From Xestospongia bergquistia (taxonomy: Eukaryota; Porifera; Demospongiae; Haplosclerida; Petrosiidae): 64,000 bases of DNA. Location: assembly GCA_963965975.1 (NCBI GenBank), contig OZ014421.1:129001-193000 (forward strand), written 5' to 3'. The first letter of the stretch is position 1, and each line of letters begins with the position of its first letter. Positions 32,411-43,927 of this stretch are shown here, one piece after another. The notes beneath the pieces are model-generated. The model searched no databases, had not been told where the DNA came from, and saw nothing but the letters and a program-made list of their open reading frames with translations. A program made the translations under genes and the position numbers.

Positions 32411-33214
32411 CTTTATTAGGATTTTGCCAATTATTACTAAAAAATGATACAAAAATAACATTTGTTAATAATCATGCCAGTGAGTCAGGTGGAGGAATCT
32501 TTGTGTCAAAAGTTATTGATGGCAACTACGAGACAATTTGTTCCTTTACTAATTATCTTAATTATGGTGCTAAGGCTAAGATAATGTTATTTTGTCAGTA
32601 ATACAGCTGATATATCTGGTGATGTTTTGTATGGAGGAAGAATCTCTAGTTGTTCAAACTTTCGCTTTGATCACCAATTTCATTACCACCAACAGAGAGG
32701 TCTATCAGTAGTGTCATCAGATCCAATCAAAGTGTGTTTTTGTGAATCAAATAGACAAAACTGCTCTATTAGAAACATCAATATAACTGCAATACCTGGA
32801 ATTAATGTCAATATATCGCTAGCTACTGTTAGTAATAAAGATGGCTTAACAAAGGTGTGATAAAATTGACAATCAGATAGTTCATCATCTAATGTACAAA
32901 CTGATAATCCTAGACTAAATGCAACTTGTACCAATGTAACCTTTAAATTAAGACCAAACCCTTCATTGAATACAACACAAGTCTATGTAACACTTGACAG
33001 CTCAATTAGTGAGCCTTCATCAGACCCCTTAGCTAAAGTCATTGAAGTTAACATTGAGTCCTGTCCAATTGGGTTTCCATTAGTAAATAATGCTTGCAGT
33101 TGTAGATCTGAATTAAATACATCTTCAATAACTTGTGATATTAACACTCAAATTATAACTAGAGATGGTGATATGTGGATTGGTTACACTATGTATTGCA
33201 GCATTTGTAAATGA
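32411..33214 (+). pseudogene. internal gene fragment with frameshifts, fused to spacer
   Basis: Homology begins near CTTTATTAGGATTTTGCC (LYGF region) and runs through SESGGGIFVSK and the Cys-rich module to MWIGY. It then passes directly into spacer sequence (ACTATGTATTGCAGC), ending at a TGA at 33212-33214. Compared with the copy at 44618 it has a 2-base deletion near 32585 (ATGTTATTTTG), loss of one G near 32855 (AAAGGTGTG) and a 2-base loss near 32872. The signal peptide, coils and whole membrane region are absent. Confidence 0.8.
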
Positions 33215-33715
33215 CCATTTAAGGAAATATGAAATTATATTCATAGAGGACTTGTGGTATTATAACCTACTTTTACGTATTTTAACCCTTTGATAACTCT
33301 TATTGAGCACTTGATAACATGACATGACCAGTAATTACCTGTTCATTTCAAATATCTATTCTTAAAGAAATTGGCTAAATTTGTAGTTACTAGAGTTCTT
33401 ATGAAATTATCAAAGATACTAGTAGTCTACTCATTGTTTAGTTGATAGGTTTTGAATATTTTCTTCTAAAATGACCACTAATTATAAAGCTATTGTAGCT
33501 CTGCCAACTTCTAATAAATTCTATAGTAAACATGATATACACTGACATCAGTTATATAACAAACTATATGAACTATGGTATTGACAAGAAGTGATGTCAA
33601 TATATAGTATTTCCATTATATAATAGGCTGCAATAATACAACTTAAATTATCTTGTTTCTTCATTAGTTTGACATTAATTCTCTACTGATCTTTACTGTT
33701 GAATCCATTGTCACC
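33215..33715. other. short spacer before one-coil gene
   Basis: 501 bases made from the distal part of the normal spacer, including TTGATAGGTTTTGAATATTT and AATGACCACTAATTATAAAG, which in other places follow the signal-peptide stubs. The RFX-type palindrome is absent. Confidence 0.6.
33594..33624 (+). promoter_or_regulatory. core promoter, variant TATA box TATATAAT at 33617-33624
   Basis: TGATGTCA is retained at 33594-33601. The TATAAAAG of other genes is replaced by TATATAATAGG, 99 bases before the ATG. Confidence 0.5.
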
Positions 33716-36700
33716 ATGAGCTGGTGTCATATTTATTATATAACATCAGTTATACTGTATATCTACAGTGGATATGTTACTGCTTCTGAGTATTATGTCT
33801 CTGCAGCTCCTAATGGAGTACCTTGTTCTCATACTCACCTACCTTGTCACAACCTCTCCTACTATACTGATGATTATACATCTTACTTCACTGATGACAC
33901 AATCTTCTACATTCTAGAGGGAACTCACACTCTACAAGGTACATTGGAGATCAGTGGTGTAAGTAATATAACTCTACAGGGACTGGGTCATATAGAACAA
34001 GGCTTTCATGAGACAGTTATGCAATCTACCTCAGTAATAATGTGTAGTGATTACAATAGAGGTGGTATACAATTTACTAATAGTACAAATGTTAAACTGA
34101 GATCATTAACAATAGCAAATTGTGGGTTTAAGTGGAATATGTTACATGGAAAAGCTAGCTTATTCTTTCTAGACATCAATAATATCACATTAAAATGGGT
34201 ATCAGTCCAGAACAGTTCTGGTATTGGACTCTTTCTTTACAATGCTTTTGATGTGTTAATTACTAATTCAACACTTGCTAATAATGGAGATATTAACAAT
34301 AATGTAGGCAATGCAATAATGTTTTATGATGATCAGGTTAAAAGACTGTCCAGAGTTAATATTGTGAAATCTAATTTTACACTGGGCTTAGGAAATGGGA
34401 TGGGTATGGTGTATTATAGTGGGAATAAACATGAAGTAATCATTGAAAATAGTACGTTTTCACATAATAATGTTCATTATGGAGGAGGAGGAGGTGTGTA
34501 TATTGTTATGTTTAATGGAAATGTTAGTGTTGAGTTTAGTAACTGCACTCTATATAACAATACTGCATACTATGGATCAGGACTGCTCATTAATGCTTTA
34601 GAATCTACTTCAACAAGTAACTTTCATTTTACAAACGTTTCATTTCAATTCAATAAGGTACCTTATAAGCTTAATAAACATCAATCTGCTGTATTACTAG
34701 GAAACATTAAAAATGTTACTTTTGACCAAATTGACATTAGTAATCATGACACAACTGGTTTACTCAGTATCAGTAGTCCAATAATATTTGATGGACATAA
34801 TACATTCATAAACAATTCTGGCATTAATGGTGGGGGCATGGCTTTATATGGATGCTCCCAATTATTACTAAAGCAGAATACGAACATATCATTTGCCAAT
34901 AATCATGCCAGTGAGTCAGGTGGAGGAATCTTTGTGTCACAAGTTGTTGATGATAAAGACATGACAGTATGTTCCTTTACTAATTTTCCTTATTATAATA
35001 CTAATACTAAGAGAATGTTATATTTTGTCAACAATACAGCTGATGTATCTGGTGATGTCTTGTATGGAAGTAGAATCTCCTTTTGTGCAAACTTTGACTT
35101 TGATCACCAATTTCATTATCCTCAACAGAGAGGTCTATCAGTAGTATCATCAGATCCTATCAAAGTTTGTTTTTGTGAATCAAACAGACAAAATTGCTCT
35201 ATTACAAATGTCAATATAACTGCAATACCTGGAATTAATGTCAATATATCACTAGCTACTGTTGGTAATAAAGATGGCTTAACAAAGGGTGTGATAAAAT
35301 TGATAACATCAGATAGTTCATCATCTAATGTTCAAACTGACAATACTAGACTCAATGCAACTTGTACCAATGTGACCTTTAAGTTAAGAGCAAAACCTTC
35401 ATTGAACATGACACTAGTCTATGTAGCACCTGAAGGTTTGATAAGTAAATTTTTATATAATGATGCTGGCTATGTTAAAGTCATTGAAGTTAACATTGAA
35501 TCCTGTCCAATTGGTTATCCATTAATAAATAATGCTTGCAGTTGTAGATATGAATTAAATACATCTTCAATAACTTGTGATATTAACACTCAAATTATAA
35601 CTAGAGATGGTGATATGTGGATTGGTTATAAAAATGACTCAGACTGTCTTATTGTTTATCCTCATTGCCCCTTTGATTACTGCAATGATGGAACAGTTCA
35701 TTTTAAAATCACCTCTCCTCATCCACAATGTCTTCTCAATCGATCAGGCATACTTTGTGGACAATGTGCTAAAGGACTTAGTCTCATGTTAGGTTCTAAT
35801 CAATGTGGACAATGTACTAATAACTACATAGCTCTTATAATTCCATTTGCTTTAGCTGGTATAGCACTGGTAGCTTTTATCATTGCTTTAAACTTAACTG
35901 TGTCTGTGGGTACAATCAATGGACTTATATTCTATGCTAATGTTGTCAAAATATATGAACCTATCTTCTTTCCAAATGGTCCTGTGAAACTTCTTAGTCA
36001 GTTCATTTCCTGGCTTAATCTTGATCTGGGTATTGAGACTTGTTTCTTTGATGGTATGGATTCTTGCAGTAAGACATGGCTACAGTTTATCTTTCCAGGC
36101 TATGTTTGGTTTCTACTAATACTCATTATAATATTATCACAATATTCTAGCAAAATGGTTCGACTTGTGGGAAGGCAAGCAATTCCAGTACTAGCCACTA
36201 TGATCCTTCTTTCTTATACTAAACTGATACGTACTGTCTTTCAAGCTCTTTATTTCATCAATATTCAATGTAATGGTAATAATAATGTCCCATTATTGAG
36301 GTGGTACATTGATGCTAATGTCCAATATTTTAGAGGTTATTGTCATCTACCATTGTTCCTGTTCTCACTGGCTGTACTCATTTTACTAATTGTTCCATAC
36401 ACCTTCTACCTTCTTACTATACCATTACTTGAAGGACCTTTATCAAAATACATGTGTTGCTGCCAAAAGTTATGGAGATATATGAAACCTTTCTTTGATG
36501 CATATGGAGGTCCATATAAGGACAAGTGTCGTTTTTGGACTGGATTTTTACTACTTGTCCGTGTTGTCTTAGCACTGGTTGTTTCTCTAGATATAGAGGC
36601 TACTATAAGTTTGGATGTGTTAACATCTCTTTTATTTGTTATTATATCATTGTACTTCCTTTTGAAAGGAATATATCGATATTTACCTTTAGCTTGTCTA

Positions 36701-37054
36701 GAGATGTCTTTTTTTCTTAATCTCATGTTTATGGCTTATGTGAGTGTACAAACCTACAAAGTGTCAAATTCAAGGCAAATTTTAAGTGTTGCTTTAGTAA
36801 CAGTATCATTTGTAGTATTCTGTGGTATTATCTTCTATCATGTCTGGGATCAACTGTCTAAATCATGTTTAAAACGACCATTTGCAAAAATCATGAGGGT
36901 ATTTAAGAAGCCTCCATCAGATCCTGTTACTGATGATGCAGTCGTTCCTTTAATGTGTCCTGGATCCCCTGCTCTAATATGTAATACTAGTTCAGTGAGT
37001 GTGGTATCAGTAGTAATGAGACGAGAATCACTACTGGATGATGAAGATGACTAA
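33716..37054 (+). CDS. one-coil beta-helix membrane protein
   Basis: 1112 residues, intronless, with CACC before the ATG. The start MSWCHIYYIT differs from the MNW copies. The cap, degenerate coils and the second helix segment are present, but only one FSNC unit remains (VEFSNCTLYNNTAYYGSG), preceded by HYGGGGGVYIVMF. This is about 352 residues shorter than the 13-coil proteins, all within the solenoid. The Cys-rich module, membrane segments (first near residue 703) and DDEDD tail are complete. The tail has a Cys for Arg change (LMCPGSP). The protein would project a much shorter ectodomain. It has a close partner at 45946. Confidence 0.9.
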   Translation: MSWCHIYYITSVILYIYSGYVTASEYYVSAAPNGVPCSHTHLPCHNLSYYTDDYTSYFTDDTIFYILEGTHTLQGTLEISGVSNITLQGLGHIEQGFHETVMQSTSVIMCSDYNRGGIQFTNSTNVKLRSLTIANCGFKWNMLHGKASLFFLDINNITLKWVSVQNSSGIGLFLYNAFDVLITNSTLANNGDINNNVGNAIMFYDDQVKRLSRVNIVKSNFTLGLGNGMGMVYYSGNKHEVIIENSTFSHNNVHYGGGGGVYIVMFNGNVSVEFSNCTLYNNTAYYGSGLLINALESTSTSNFHFTNVSFQFNKVPYKLNKHQSAVLLGNIKNVTFDQIDISNHDTTGLLSISSPIIFDGHNTFINNSGINGGGMALYGCSQLLLKQNTNISFANNHASESGGGIFVSQVVDDKDMTVCSFTNFPYYNTNTKRMLYFVNNTADVSGDVLYGSRISFCANFDFDHQFHYPQQRGLSVVSSDPIKVCFCESNRQNCSITNVNITAIPGINVNISLATVGNKDGLTKGVIKLITSDSSSSNVQTDNTRLNATCTNVTFKLRAKPSLNMTLVYVAPEGLISKFLYNDAGYVKVIEVNIESCPIGYPLINNACSCRYELNTSSITCDINTQIITRDGDMWIGYKNDSDCLIVYPHCPFDYCNDGTVHFKITSPHPQCLLNRSGILCGQCAKGLSLMLGSNQCGQCTNNYIALIIPFALAGIALVAFIIALNLTVSVGTINGLIFYANVVKIYEPIFFPNGPVKLLSQFISWLNLDLGIETCFFDGMDSCSKTWLQFIFPGYVWFLLILIIILSQYSSKMVRLVGRQAIPVLATMILLSYTKLIRTVFQALYFINIQCNGNNNVPLLRWYIDANVQYFRGYCHLPLFLFSLAVLILLIVPYTFYLLTIPLLEGPLSKYMCCCQKLWRYMKPFFDAYGGPYKDKCRFWTGFLLLVRVVLALVVSLDIEATISLDVLTSLLFVIISLYFLLKGIYRYLPLACLEMSFFLNLMFMAYVSVQTYKVSNSRQILSVALVTVSFVVFCGIIFYHVWDQLSKSCLKRPFAKIMRVFKKPPSDPVTDDAVVPLMCPGSPALICNTSSVSVVSVVMRRESLLDDEDD

Positions 37055-38549
37055 TGTTTGATTTCTTGATATATAATACAATTGTTTGAATTCTACCTCA
37101 TAAAACTAATTATGTTTTGATTTGTATATCTTTATTTTTGATGTGTAGTTAACAACAATAACAGTATGTAATGTAAATAATAATATCATAGAAGTGTGTT
37201 ATTATGTATTACTAAACTTACTATTAATATTGTTTTTGTTTTTGTTGTTATTGTTATTTACTATTAATTATAAAGGTACATTTTATATTATAACTAACTC
37301 TTATACTGTTATAAGTACTAGTACTATTTAGTGACATATCAGTTAACAGTACAGTTACAACTAATGTACTGGTCACCATTTACTCTACTCTACATAATAA
37401 TATAATATCATAGAATTGTATGATAATGTATTAATTAGCTTTGCAGTATTATTTTAAATAATGATTATTAACAGGAGCTCATAGGCTCACAAAGGAGGAA
37501 GGAGCATACACTATGTATTGCAGCATTGAGCAAAATTACCTTTTGTAAATGACCATATAAGGAAATATGGAATTATATTCATAGAGGTAGTATAACCTAC
37601 GTATTTTAACCCTTTGATAACTCTTATTGAGCACTTGTTTAGAATGGTAACATGGCATGACCAGTAATTACTGGTTCATTTCAAATATCTATTCTTAAAG
37701 AAAATGATGACACATTAGTTACTATAGCAACAATCCTACATTAAACTTTAATTCTTGAGTCTCATAAACCAATCCCTCATTCTTTACATAATAAATGAGT
37801 GTCCTGTATTATAATTCTAACATAATATGTATACAATAGAATATGTATATGAATTATTACTATTATATCTAATATCTACTAATCATGTCAGGTTACTTCA
37901 GTATTTTGTAGTTAGCCCCTCCCATAACTACTGATGACACTGTTGAATTTAAATTCTACTACTGTTGCGACATTCTAAGAGACAGCTCATGTTCTGCACT
38001 TCATTTCATTGAAAGTAGAATTGGAATTGGAATGTCTGCCTTCGGCTTCTGTAAGCAACTAACTAACATCATTTATTGTGTACTTACAAGGACAAATACC
38101 ATTCACTATATAGCTAATATATAGTTACAATATTACACTACACAAATGATGTCATAATCACAGTAATTTAATTTGTATAGTTACTAGAATTCTTATGAAA
38201 TTATTATAGCTACTAGTAGAGTATTCATTCTTTAGATATTATATTTAAAAGTATTTCATCAAACATGACCAGTAATCACAAAGCTATGATAACTACATGA
38301 ATTTCTGATAGATTCTATAGTAGCACCTTGTTGTAAGTCACAAATTGGTTACCTAGAATAGTTCACTTACATCCCTTTTATACCAAACTATATGAATTAC
38401 TATGGTATTCACAAGAAGTGATGTCAATATATAGTATTTCCAGTTATAAAAGGCTGTAATAATACAACTTAAATTATCTTGTTTCTTCATTAGTTTGACA
38501 TTAATTCTCTATTGTTCATCTGATCTTTACTGTTGAATCTACTGTCATC
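37055..38549. other. intergenic spacer, short form
   Basis: 1495 bases, colinear with 403-1894 and likewise without the 209-base segment. A variant AATACA polyadenylation hexamer is at 37075-37080, where the 13-coil genes have AATAAA. It ends in the promoter of the second stub (TATAAAAG at 38445-38452). Confidence 0.7.
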
Positions 38550-38642
38550 ATGAACAGGTGTCATATCTATTATATAACATCATTTATACTGTATATCTAC
38601 AGTGGTAGATTGATAGGTTTTGAAGATTTTCTTCTAAAGTGA
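38550..38642 (+). pseudogene. signal-peptide stub, copy 2
   Basis: A 30-codon frame starting MNRCHIYYIT, with Trp3 changed to Arg, then LYIYSG and the non-homologous end RLIGFEDFLLK. It is positioned exactly 1259 bases before the next gene ATG, as for the stub at 20188, so the two arose by one segmental duplication. Confidence 0.6.
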
Positions 38643-38645
38643 CCA

Positions 38646-38878
38646 CACTGTAAAAATTAAATTGTTATTTTAACAATTACTTTGTAGTTTACATCAGTGG
38701 GTTACTATGATATATAGAATTTTTGCGAATTACTCATTGTGTAATTTCTCGGTATGTTGTACTTTTACATGCCAACAAATTACACAATGAGTAATTCACA
38801 TAAATTCTATATTCCATAGTAACCCACTGATGTAAACTACAAAGTAATTGTTAAAATAACAATTTAATTTTTACAGTG
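38646..38878. mobile_element. 233-bp foldback MITE, copy 2
   Basis: Appears identical to 20284-20516, with the same flanking CA duplication (38644-38645 and 38879-38880) at the paralogous site. It is therefore a segmental-duplication copy of one insertion and not a second transposition. Confidence 0.85.
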
Positions 38879-39185
38879 CACTAATTATAAAGTTATTGTA
38901 ACTCTGTCTACTTTCAATAGATTCTCTAGTAAAACATCAGTTATATGCTAAACTACATGAATTACTATGGTATTCATAAGGTTTTATAATATTATTTATT
39001 ATTGTATTGTTTTATTATTATTAATAGTGTTTATTGTTACAAAATTAATTATAATCAACAGTTGATATTAATAATGTATTGTTCATTATAAAGACATTAT
39101 ATTTAATTATTTTCAAAATAAAGATGATATGATTATTAATTACCAGTTAATATTAATTATCTTTAATAAAATGAATGACACATTA

Positions 39186-39199
39186 GTTACCATGGCAAC
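39186..39199. promoter_or_regulatory. perfect X-box palindrome GTTACCATGGCAAC
   Basis: 623 bases before the ATG at 39809, in the same context as 20824-20837. Confidence 0.45.
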
Positions 39200-39680
39200 A
39201 AATGTCAAATAAACTTTATTCTTTGGTCTCATAAACCAGATTCTCATTCTTTACATAATAAGTGAAATTGAATGTTTATTGAAATTGGGATGTCCGCCTT
39301 GGGCTTTTGTAAGCAACTAACTAACATCATTTATTGTGTACTTACAAGGACAAATACCATTCACTATATAGTTAATATATAGTTACAATATTAGACTACA
39401 CAAATGATGTCATAATCACAGTAATTTAATTTGTATAGTTACTAGAATTCTTATGAAATTATTATAGCTACTAGTAGAGTATTCATTCTTTAGATATTAT
39501 ATTTAAAAGTATTTCATCAAACATGACCAGTAATCACAAAGCTATGATAACTACATGAATTTCTGATAAATTCTATAGTAACACCTTGTTGTAAGTCACA
39601 AATTGGTTACCTATAATAGTTCACTTACATCCCTTTTATACCAAACTATATGAATTACTATGGTATTCACAAGAAGTGAT

Positions 39681-39710
39681 GTCAATATATAGTATTTCCA
39701 GTTATAAAAG
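39681..39710 (+). promoter_or_regulatory. core promoter with TATAAAAG at 39703-39710
   Basis: TGATGTCA and TATA elements 106 bases before the ATG at 39809. Confidence 0.6.
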
Positions 39711-39808
39711 GCTGCAGTTATACAACTTAAATTATCTTGTTTGTTCATCAGTTTGACATTAATTCTCTATTGTTCATCTGATCTCTCACTGTTGAATCTA
39801 CTGTCATT

Positions 39809-42800
39809 ATGAACTGGTTTAATATCTATTATATAACATCATTTATACTGTATATCTACAGTGGATATGTTACTGCTTCTGAGTATTATGTCTCTGCAGC
39901 TCCTAATGGAGTACCTTGTTCTAATACTCACCTACCTTGTCACAACCTCTCCTACTATACTGATGATTATACATCTTACTTCACTGATGACACAATCTTC
40001 TACTTCCTAGAGGGAACTCATATTCTACAAGGTACATTGGAGATCAGTGGTGTAAGTAATATAACTCTACAGGGACTGGGTCATATAGAACAAGGCTTTC
40101 ATGAGACAGTTATGCAATCTACCTCAGTAATAATGTGTAGTGATTACAACAGAAGTGGTATACAATTTATTAGTAGCACAAATATTGTATTGGAATCATT
40201 AACAATAGCAAACTGTGGGTTTATCTGGAATATGTATTATATAAAGTTTAGCTTATTCTTTATTGACATCAACAATATTGCTTTAAAATGGGTATCAGTC
40301 CAGAATGGTTCTGGTATTGGACTCTATCTTTACAATGCTTTTGATGTGTTAATTGCTAATTCAACATTTGCTAATAATGGAGGTCTTATGAATGATCTAG
40401 GCACTGCAGTAATTTTCTATAATGGTCAGGTTAAAAGACTGTCCAGAGTTAATATTGTGAAATCAAATTTTACACTGGGCTTAGGAAGTGGCATGAACTT
40501 TCTGTATTTTAGTGATAATAAAGTTGAGGTAATCATTGAAAAAAGTAAATTTTCACAAAATACTGCTCAATATGGAGGAGGAATTATAATTACTTCTTAT
40601 GCTAGAAGTGGTAGTATTGAGTTCAGTAACTGCACTATATATGACAATACTGCTCAAAATGGAGGAGGAATTGCAATTACTTCTTATGCTAGAAGTGGTA
40701 GTATTGAGTTCAGTAACTGCACTATATACAATAATATTGCTCAGAAGGTTGGAGGAGGAGTGGACATTTTTTTACTTGATGGAAGTGGTAGTATTGAGTT
40801 CAGTAACTGCACTATATACAACAATACTGCTCAGAAGATTGGAGGAGGAGTGGACATTTCTTTAATTAATGGAAATGGTAGTATTGAGTTCAGTAACTGC
40901 ACTATATATGACAATACTGCTCAAAATGGAGGAGGAATTGCAATTACTTCTTATGCTGGAAGTGGTAGTATTGAGTTCAGTAACTGCACTATATACAACA
41001 ATATTGCTCAGAAGGTTGGAGGAGGAGTGGACATTTTTTTACTTGATGGAAGTGGTAGTATTGAGTTCAGTAACTGCACTATATATGACAATACTGCTCA
41101 GATGATTGGAGGAGGAGTGGAAATTTCTTTAATTAATGGAAGTGGTAGTATTGAGTTCAGTAACTGCACTATATATGACAATACTGCTCAGGATGGAGGA
41201 GGAACTGCAATTACTTCTTATGCTGGAAGTGGTAGTATTGACTTCAGTAACTGCACTATATACGACAATACTGTTCAGAAGGTTGGAGGAGGAGTGTACA
41301 TTTTTTTACATAATGGAAGTGGTAGTATTGAGTTCAGTAACTGCACTATATATGACAATACTGCTCAGAATAGTGGAGGAGGAGTGAGCATTTATTTGTT
41401 TGATGGAAGTGGTAGTATTGACTTCAGTAACTGCACTATATACAACAATACTGCATACTATGGATCAGGTCTCAGTGCTTTACAAGATGCTTCAACAAGT
41501 AGGATTCATTTTACAAATGTTTCGTTTTATTTCAATAAAGTATCAAACAAGCTTCATAAATATCATTCTGCTGTGTTACTAGAAAACATTAAAAATGTTA
41601 CTTTTGACCAAATTGACATCAGTAATCATAACACAACTGGTTTACTCAGTATCGATAGCCCAATAATGTTTGATGGACATAATACATTTATAAACAATTC
41701 TGGCATTAATGGTGGGGGCATGGCTTTATATGGATTCTCCCAATTATTACTAAATCAGAATATGAACATATCATTTGCCGATAATCATGCCAGTGAGTCA
41801 GGTGGAGGAATCTTTGTGTCACAAGTTATTGATGGCAACGACTTGACAATTTGTTCCTTTAAGAATTTTCCTTATTATAATACTAATAATAAGACAATGT
41901 TGTATTTTGTCAATAATACAGCTTATGTATCTGGTGATGTAATGTATGGAGGTAAAATCTCTAATTGTCTAAACTTTGACTTTGATCACCAATTTCATTA
42001 CCCTCAACAAACAGGTCTATCAGTAGTATCATCAGATCCTATTCAAGCGTGCTTTTGTGAATCAAACAGACAAAATTGCTCTATTAGAAACATCACTATA
42101 ACTGCAATACCTGGAATTAATGTCAATATATCACTAGCTACTGTTGGTAATAAAGATGGCTTAACAAAGGGTGTGATAAAATTGACAACATCAGATAGTT
42201 CATCATCTAATGTTCAAACTGACAATACTAGACTAAATGCAACTTGTACCAATGTAACCTTTAAGTTAAGAGCAAACCCTTCATTGAATACAACACAAGT
42301 CTATGTAACATCTGAAGGTTTAATCAGTGAACTTTCATCTAATGACATTCACTATGTTAAAGTCACTGAAGTTAACATTGAGTCCTGTCCAATTGGGTTT
42401 CCATTAATAAATAATGCTTGCAGTTGTAGATCTGAATTAAATACATCTTCAATAACTTGTGATATTAACACTCAAATTATAACTAGAGATGGTGATATGT
42501 GGATTGGTTATCAAAATGACTCAGACTGTCTTATTGTTTATCCTCACTGCCCCTTTGATTACTGCAATGATGGAACAGTTCATTTTAAAATCACCTCTCC
42601 TGATCCACAGTGTCTTCTCAATCGATATGGCATACTCTGTGGACAATGTGCTAAAGGACTTAGTCTCATGTTAGGTACCAATCAATGTGGACAATGTACT
42701 AATAACTACATAGCTCTTATCATTCCATTTGCTTTAGCTGGTATAGCACTGGTAGCTTTTATCATTGCTTTAAACTTAACAGTGTCTGTGGGTACAATCA

Positions 42801-43927
42801 ATGGACTTATATTCTATGCTAATGTTGTCAAAATATATGAACCTATCTTCTTTCCTAAAGGTCCTATACCATTTCTTAATCAGTTCATTTCCTGGCTTAA
42901 TCTTGATCTAGGTATTGAGACTTGCTTCTTTGATGGTATGGATTCATGCAGTAAGACATGGCTACAGTTTATCTTTCCAGGCTATGTTTGGTTTCTAATA
43001 ATACTCATTATAATATTGTCACGATATTCTAGCAAAATGGTTCGACTTGTGGGAAGGCAAGCAATCCCAGTACTAGCCACTATGATCCTTCTCTCTTATA
43101 CTAAACTGATACGTACTGTCTTCCAAGCTCTTTATTTCATCAATATTCAATGTAATGGTAATAATAATGTCCCATTATTGAGGTGGTACATTGATGCTAA
43201 TGTCCAATATGTAAGAGGTTGTCACATACCATTGTTCCTGTTCTCACTGGCTGTACTTATTTTACTTATTGTTCCATACACCTTCTACCTTCTAACAATA
43301 CCATTACTTGAAGGACCTTTATCAAAATACATGCGTTGCTGCCAAAAGTATATGAAACCTTTCTTTGATGCATATGGAGGACCATATAAGGACAAGTGTC
43401 GTTTTTGGACTGGATTTTTATTACTGGTTCGTGTTGCCTTAGCACTAGTTGTGTCTCTAGATATAGGCGGTACTATAAGTTTGGATGTGTTAACATTTAT
43501 GTTAATCGTTATTGTTATCTTGTACATCTTTTTGATGAGAATATATCGACACCTCCCTTTGTTTTATTTGGAGTCGTCTTTCATTCTCAACCTCATATTA
43601 ATGGCTCACATGAATCTACAAACCTCTGAAAAATCCAAGGGACAAGTGTCTAGTATTTTTTTAGTATCAATATCATTTGTTGTATTCTGTGGTATTATAT
43701 TCTATCATGTTTGGGATCGTCTGTTAAAGTCTCGTTCACAACAACTAATGGAAATAGTCAAGAAGATATTCAAGAAGTTTCCACCATTTTCTCATTTTAA
43801 TGATATTGAAGATCCTCCATCAAGGCCAGGCTCTCCTGTTGTTGTATGTAATACAACTTCAGTATCGGTTGTATCAGTAGATTTGAGACGAGAATCGATA
43901 CTGTTTGATAAAGATGACAAAAATTGA
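39809..43927 (+). CDS. 10-coil beta-helix membrane protein, DKDDKN class
   Basis: 1372 residues, intronless, start MNWFNIYYIT. It looks like the unrecombined parent of both chimeras: its first half matches 21447-25574 and its second half matches 27276-31661. Class-specific features are DGHNTFINNS, CGQCAKG, GPIPFLNQF, RCCQKYMKPFF (three residues shorter than CCCQKLWRYMKPFF), DIGGTISLD, and the tail CNTTSVSVVSVDLRRES with ILFDKDDKN. Two small losses in the Cys module are VTEVNIES and a Ser-to-Tyr change in LLNRYGILC. Cys positions and the DAYGGPYKDK motif are kept. Confidence 0.9.
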   Translation: MNWFNIYYITSFILYIYSGYVTASEYYVSAAPNGVPCSNTHLPCHNLSYYTDDYTSYFTDDTIFYFLEGTHILQGTLEISGVSNITLQGLGHIEQGFHETVMQSTSVIMCSDYNRSGIQFISSTNIVLESLTIANCGFIWNMYYIKFSLFFIDINNIALKWVSVQNGSGIGLYLYNAFDVLIANSTFANNGGLMNDLGTAVIFYNGQVKRLSRVNIVKSNFTLGLGSGMNFLYFSDNKVEVIIEKSKFSQNTAQYGGGIIITSYARSGSIEFSNCTIYDNTAQNGGGIAITSYARSGSIEFSNCTIYNNIAQKVGGGVDIFLLDGSGSIEFSNCTIYNNTAQKIGGGVDISLINGNGSIEFSNCTIYDNTAQNGGGIAITSYAGSGSIEFSNCTIYNNIAQKVGGGVDIFLLDGSGSIEFSNCTIYDNTAQMIGGGVEISLINGSGSIEFSNCTIYDNTAQDGGGTAITSYAGSGSIDFSNCTIYDNTVQKVGGGVYIFLHNGSGSIEFSNCTIYDNTAQNSGGGVSIYLFDGSGSIDFSNCTIYNNTAYYGSGLSALQDASTSRIHFTNVSFYFNKVSNKLHKYHSAVLLENIKNVTFDQIDISNHNTTGLLSIDSPIMFDGHNTFINNSGINGGGMALYGFSQLLLNQNMNISFADNHASESGGGIFVSQVIDGNDLTICSFKNFPYYNTNNKTMLYFVNNTAYVSGDVMYGGKISNCLNFDFDHQFHYPQQTGLSVVSSDPIQACFCESNRQNCSIRNITITAIPGINVNISLATVGNKDGLTKGVIKLTTSDSSSSNVQTDNTRLNATCTNVTFKLRANPSLNTTQVYVTSEGLISELSSNDIHYVKVTEVNIESCPIGFPLINNACSCRSELNTSSITCDINTQIITRDGDMWIGYQNDSDCLIVYPHCPFDYCNDGTVHFKITSPDPQCLLNRYGILCGQCAKGLSLMLGTNQCGQCTNNYIALIIPFALAGIALVAFIIALNLTVSVGTINGLIFYANVVKIYEPIFFPKGPIPFLNQFISWLNLDLGIETCFFDGMDSCSKTWLQFIFPGYVWFLIILIIILSRYSSKMVRLVGRQAIPVLATMILLSYTKLIRTVFQALYFINIQCNGNNNVPLLRWYIDANVQYVRGCHIPLFLFSLAVLILLIVPYTFYLLTIPLLEGPLSKYMRCCQKYMKPFFDAYGGPYKDKCRFWTGFLLLVRVALALVVSLDIGGTISLDVLTFMLIVIVILYIFLMRIYRHLPLFYLESSFILNLILMAHMNLQTSEKSKGQVSSIFLVSISFVVFCGIIFYHVWDRLLKSRSQQLMEIVKKIFKKFPPFSHFNDIEDPPSRPGSPVVVCNTTSVSVVSVDLRRESILFDKDDKN
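40604..41471 (+). repeat. in-frame coil repeats (10 units)
   Basis: Ten units in the same order as 22242-23109. Confidence 0.9.

Larger units (their letters stand above)
38643..39808. other. spacer between stub and gene, with MITE and second promoter
   Basis: 1166 bases, colinear with 20281-21446. It carries the MITE, the X-box at 39186-39199 and a second promoter copy. Confidence 0.75.

Noticed and set aside
38646..38878. Second independent MITE insertion
   Set aside because: Same flanks and same target duplication at the paralogous site; explained by block duplication.
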